This document shows positions 45,390 to 47,601 of a stretch of 47,601 nucleotides of DNA, piece by piece (within the stretch, counting starts at the first letter, position 1; every line of letters begins with the position of its first letter). Both the position numbers and the translations under genes were made by a program. The notes under the pieces were generated by a model, which searched no databases, had not been told where the DNA came from, and saw only the letters and a list, made by a program, of their open reading frames with translations. This DNA comes from Fluviicola sp. (GTDB lineage: Bacteria; Bacteroidota; Bacteroidia; Flavobacteriales_D; Crocinitomicaceae). The stretch spans positions 5,812 through 53,412 of the forward strand of contig NVXP01000025.1 in NCBI GenBank assembly GCA_002733985.1, given 5' to 3'.

Positions 45390-45839
45390 TCCTGATCTAT
45401 CTTAATATTCAAATCCCTAGTTCATTCCGATTATTATCGGAAGAGCTAGGGATTTTTTTTTGCAATTAACTAAACCTGATTATTACATATACTTGCTTAC
45501 CCTGAGTCATTGACAATAATACGCTGCTCAAAAAGATTCCTGAAATCGAACAGAGGGAATATTGTGCACCATCTTCCCCTCCATCTTCATTGCTTCATAC
45601 TCAACACACGATTCGTGTATTTCTAATTCTCTGGTTGATGATGCCCCTTTTCACAAGAGCTCATTGGCAAATACAGATGGAGGTAATTCTAAATCACTGT
45701 TCACCCTAAAAAAAGGTGCCACTTCATATATAGTTCAAAAAATCTGTATATTCGCACATACCTTAATATCTTATTAGCTAAGGCTTTGACTCTAAAACCA
45801 ACCCTTAGCTCTGTCTGATACTAACTAACCACACACTGA
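45390..45839. other. 450-bp intergenic region after rpsA
   Basis: It holds the rpsA terminator. The 71-codon ORF of the track (45562) has no recognisable features and low-complexity Ser/Ile composition, so I regard it as chance. TATATTCG at 45747-45754 is one mismatch from the -7 consensus and could serve the gene at 45840. No RNA gene is seen. Confidence 0.45.
45411..45461 (+). terminator. Terminator of rpsA
   Basis: The outer stem AAATCCCTAG / CTAGGGATTT encloses the inner TTCCGAT-tatt-ATCGGAA and is followed by a run of nine T. Very strong. Confidence 0.95.
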
Positions 45840-47036
45840 ATGAAAAATACAGCTTTACTTTTTGGCTGCTTACTAGCAGTTAACACTTGTTTCAGTAAAA
45901 CAATTTTTGCTACTGAAAACACTTTAGAAATCAAACACTTTGTTGATACCAAAACTTACACGCTCATTAGTTCGTTTGAGCATCGAGAAACTAATCTTGA
46001 TCCGATAGACAGCCACGTTAAATCACTAAAAGCTTGTGAAGGAGAACTAATACTGCTAAACAACAATTACGATTGGCATAACGACCGTTATTGCAGTAAG
46101 TATAAATCATGGTTACAGCGATACGAGTTTGAAATAGAAGAGATTAAAAAATTAGCTCCAGACTATGATCTTGAATCTTACGTGATCAATCAAAAGAAAT
46201 GGCGTGCATTGTTTGATGAAAGTGCTTATCCCGTTAGTGAATCTGAAATGGGCAAAGCGGAATTTGAAAAAATCATTAACCAGAAAGCATACTTACTTGA
46301 CAAATTGATCGACGATAGATTTGGTAGTGGCGGAGACTGGGTCTTTAGTTATTTCAATACCAGCGATTATTTAGTTAAAGTGAAGGAAGTTGATTATTCT
46401 GAATTGGTAAAAATCGCAATAGAAGGAAATTCGAAATTTCCCGATCATGTTGTGGCTTACAAAGTGAAGAAAATCAAAGGATTTGAAGCAAAATACGGGG
46501 CTTTTTACACGGAGACCTTAGAGTCAGCAATTAACGAATTAATTGAAAGTGCCTATTCAAATAAATTGACCAATGGTCAGAATGCAGTAAAATACATTAC
46601 GAAGGCTAAAGAGTTAATTGAAGCTGCTCAGTTGATATTACCTAAAAACGAACGTGTCAATTCATTGAATCAAGAAACGAAAACAGCCTTTAATTCGATA
46701 AGAGAAAGTGTTTTTGGAGAGATATTCACAAGTGACTTTCATAAAGAAAACAGTGGTGATATTGTGTTTTTCAGTGAGATCCCAGAAATCAAATCTGAAA
46801 AGCGCTCAACAGTAAAAGAGAACTATAAAGCCGGAGAATTTATCTATGCCATGGCGTATTTGGAAGGAAGCTTTAAAGAATTAGCCGAAGCTACAAATGA
46901 CATCATGGTGTCAACTACAATTTTTATTGATGGGGCTGAAAAAACTACGCATGCTTTTAAAATGAAGTGGGCATATTTGAAAGAAGGTAAGACCTATTTA
47001 TTTATGGAAATTGTTCCTGATCCAAATACGAATAAA
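45840..47036 (+). CDS. Secreted protein of unknown function, 3' end lost at a sequence junction
   Basis: The first ~399 codons of the track ORF look like host sequence: signal peptide (NTALLFGCLLAVNTCFSKTIFA), then a Lys/Glu-rich helical protein with Asn/Tyr content usual for this genome. No catalytic motif is recognised; Cys pairs occur early (ACEGE, RYCSK). From about 47036 the composition changes abruptly to GC-rich DNA that codes for other proteins in other frames, so the track C-terminus (GPAKFAKPHACGHAG… to EYT) is a read-through artefact and the true C-terminus is missing. Confidence 0.65.
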
Positions 47037-47138
47037 CACAGCGGTCCAGCAAAGTTTGCGAAACCGCACGCCTGTGGCCATGCTGGGGCCGTTGTTGTGA
47101 CCCAGTTTGCTGTCATCACTGCCTTTGTTCGTATCCAT
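47037..47138 (-). CDS. Fragment of an alphaproteobacterial-type GHNxGP protein (foreign)
   Basis: The minus strand from the ATG at 47138 reads MDTNKGSDDSKLGHNNGP, then SMATGVRFRKLCWT, before running into the host gene. The GHNxGP…WR.HCW pattern is one I recall from Rhodobacterales proteins of unknown function. A perfect AAGGAG Shine-Dalgarno lies 6 nt before the ATG, unlike any host gene here. Only ~33 codons remain. Family recall is from memory, so moderate confidence. Confidence 0.5.
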
Positions 47139-47144
47139 AACCGG

Positions 47145-47150
47145 CTCCTT
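47145..47150 (-). promoter_or_regulatory. Shine-Dalgarno sequence of the foreign fragment
   Basis: AAGGAG on the minus strand, 6 nt from the ATG at 47138. It is notable because Bacteroidota genes, including the others in this window, lack such sites. Confidence 0.6.
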
Positions 47151-47376
47151 GCTCCAAATAATCTGAGCCCTATTTTTCTAGCTCTTTGGTCGTTTACACA
47201 CAAGAGCGCACCCGATTTTAACGAATATACGTGAAACCTGACGATAGGTCACATTTTCGCCCAAACTTATTGCGATTATATCTACAACCACGTGACAATG
47301 TGGGTACTATGATTCAAACACGCCCCAACAGGGGTCCAGTAAAAAGTTGAATATAATGGTTATGCAGCGGGCTTGG

Positions 47377-47424
47377 ACCGTAATTTTTTGTTCCTACAAG
47401 GGCCTCACGGGCCTTTCTTTAAAT
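47377..47424 (+). CDS. Fragment of a KpsS-like capsular polysaccharide protein start (foreign)
   Basis: In the frame beginning near TTG 47370 the plus strand reads LDRNFLFLQGPHGPFFK. FLFLQGPHGPFF is the N-terminal signature of capsule-synthesis/KpsS-type proteins. After FFK the frame loses similarity and stops, which suggests another junction at about 47420-47450. The start codon is uncertain. It is divergent from the GHNxGP fragment with a ~230-bp spacer. Confidence 0.5.
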
Positions 47425-47448
47425 ACTCTCAAACCAGGGAAAACCTCC

Positions 47449-47601
47449 GATAGTAATCAAGTTTCCGATGAAGCCAACAAACTGATTGAAAATATTCGCA
47501 ATGCATCGTGGGAAACTGTCGAAGAATATGTAGCAGCTTTAGATCGTGTCCGCAAGCAGCGCGGGCATTTAGTCACAATTAAAGAATATCGTTATATTGA
47601 T
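47449..47601 (+). CDS. Partial coding fragment, possibly large DNA-repair-ATPase-like protein (foreign)
   Basis: An open frame to the window end reads DSNQVSDEANKLIENIRN then ASWETVEEYVAALDRVRKQ and RGHLVTIKEYRYID. Codon use (CGC, CTG, GTC, CAG) differs from the host. The RGHLVTIKEYRYID ending vaguely resembles DUF3686 'DNA repair ATPase' proteins, a weak recollection. Incomplete at both ends: the left end is probably a junction, the right is the window edge. Confidence 0.35.

Larger units (their letters stand above)
47036..47601. other. Probable chimeric, non-host contig end
   Basis: Composition, codon use and translation signals change at about 47036. The segment carries a Shine-Dalgarno-led alphaproteobacterial-like gene start (minus), a divergent capsule-gene start (plus) and then an unrelated fragment. 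No transposase, integrase or repeat is found at either junction, so assembly or library chimerism is more likely than transfer. Confidence 0.6.

Noticed and set aside
45562-45777. 71-codon ORF between rpsA and the last gene
   Set aside because: No start context, low-complexity Ser/Ile composition, no family resemblance; it probably overlaps promoter DNA of the next gene.
1-47035. Mobile element, prophage, CRISPR or defence island
   Set aside because: I looked for transposase, integrase, terminase, Cas, restriction and toxin motifs and for regularly spaced repeats and saw none.
46994-47203. 69-codon minus-strand ORF MCVNDQRARKIG…
   Set aside because: It is a shadow frame over the junction. 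The meaningful minus-strand frame is the one starting at 47138 with a Shine-Dalgarno.

Overview
The window is a chromosomal segment of a Bacteroidota bacterium, most likely a Flavobacteriales member (Crocinitomicaceae/Fluviicola-like is my guess). The evidence is AT-rich DNA, start codons without Shine-Dalgarno sequences, -7 boxes of the TAnnTTTG type, type IX secretion (T9SS) sorting tails, a DUF4834 protein, a DUF1573 lipoprotein, a Porin_10-like barrel, and ClpB, ClpC, GyrA and a six-repeat S1 of this flavour. It reads as housekeeping and envelope chromosome rather than a mobile island. I see no phage, IS element, CRISPR array, toxin-antitoxin pair or known defence cassette.

Layout. 0-5.5 kb: start of hemB (minus), an operon of a lipoprotein, a small secreted protein and a multidomain ABCG-type transporter, then fabG. 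5.5-12.5 kb: an orphan terminator in a gene-free gap, an outer-membrane porin-like barrel, rpsT behind two identical tRNA-Glu genes, proS with a conserved hypothetical, a tiny T9SS-tail ORF and a helical-repeat protein. 12.5-20.1 kb: envelope and proteostasis genes (glucosaminidase-LysM, clpB, NlpC/P60 hydrolase, CtpA-like protease, DUF1573 lipoprotein). 20.1-29 kb: a surface-polysaccharide-flavoured accessory stretch (flippase, SGNH hydrolase, HTTM-like/DCC fusion, GT4 glycosyltransferase, YfhO-like giant). 29-35 kb: DUF4834, carB, a PyrR-like phosphoribosyltransferase with murQ, and a LamG/T9SS secreted protein. 35-45.5 kb: clpC, a glucuronyl C5-epimerase-like lipoprotein, gyrA, a TPR protein and rpsA. 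45.8-47.0 kb: a secreted protein whose 3' end is lost.

The most interesting host signal is a 55-bp element present twice (38108-38162 and 39355-39409), with 19-bp and 9-bp identical blocks at identical spacing and DnaA-box-like 9-mers. The copies flank the epimerase-like gene in the clpC-gyrA divergent region. A bipartite replication origin is one explanation; a shared operator is the other. A second signal is that four of nine terminators carry the same apical hairpin CCGAT-N4-ATCGG. A third is an orphan terminator with a possible small RNA at 5.5-5.8 kb.

The last ~560 bp (about 47036-47601) do not belong to this genome. They hold an alphaproteobacterial-looking gene start with a perfect AAGGAG Shine-Dalgarno, a divergent KpsS-like start (FLFLQGPHGPFF), then a third unrelated coding fragment. 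This looks like a chimeric contig end, so the C-terminus of the last ORF in the track should not be trusted.
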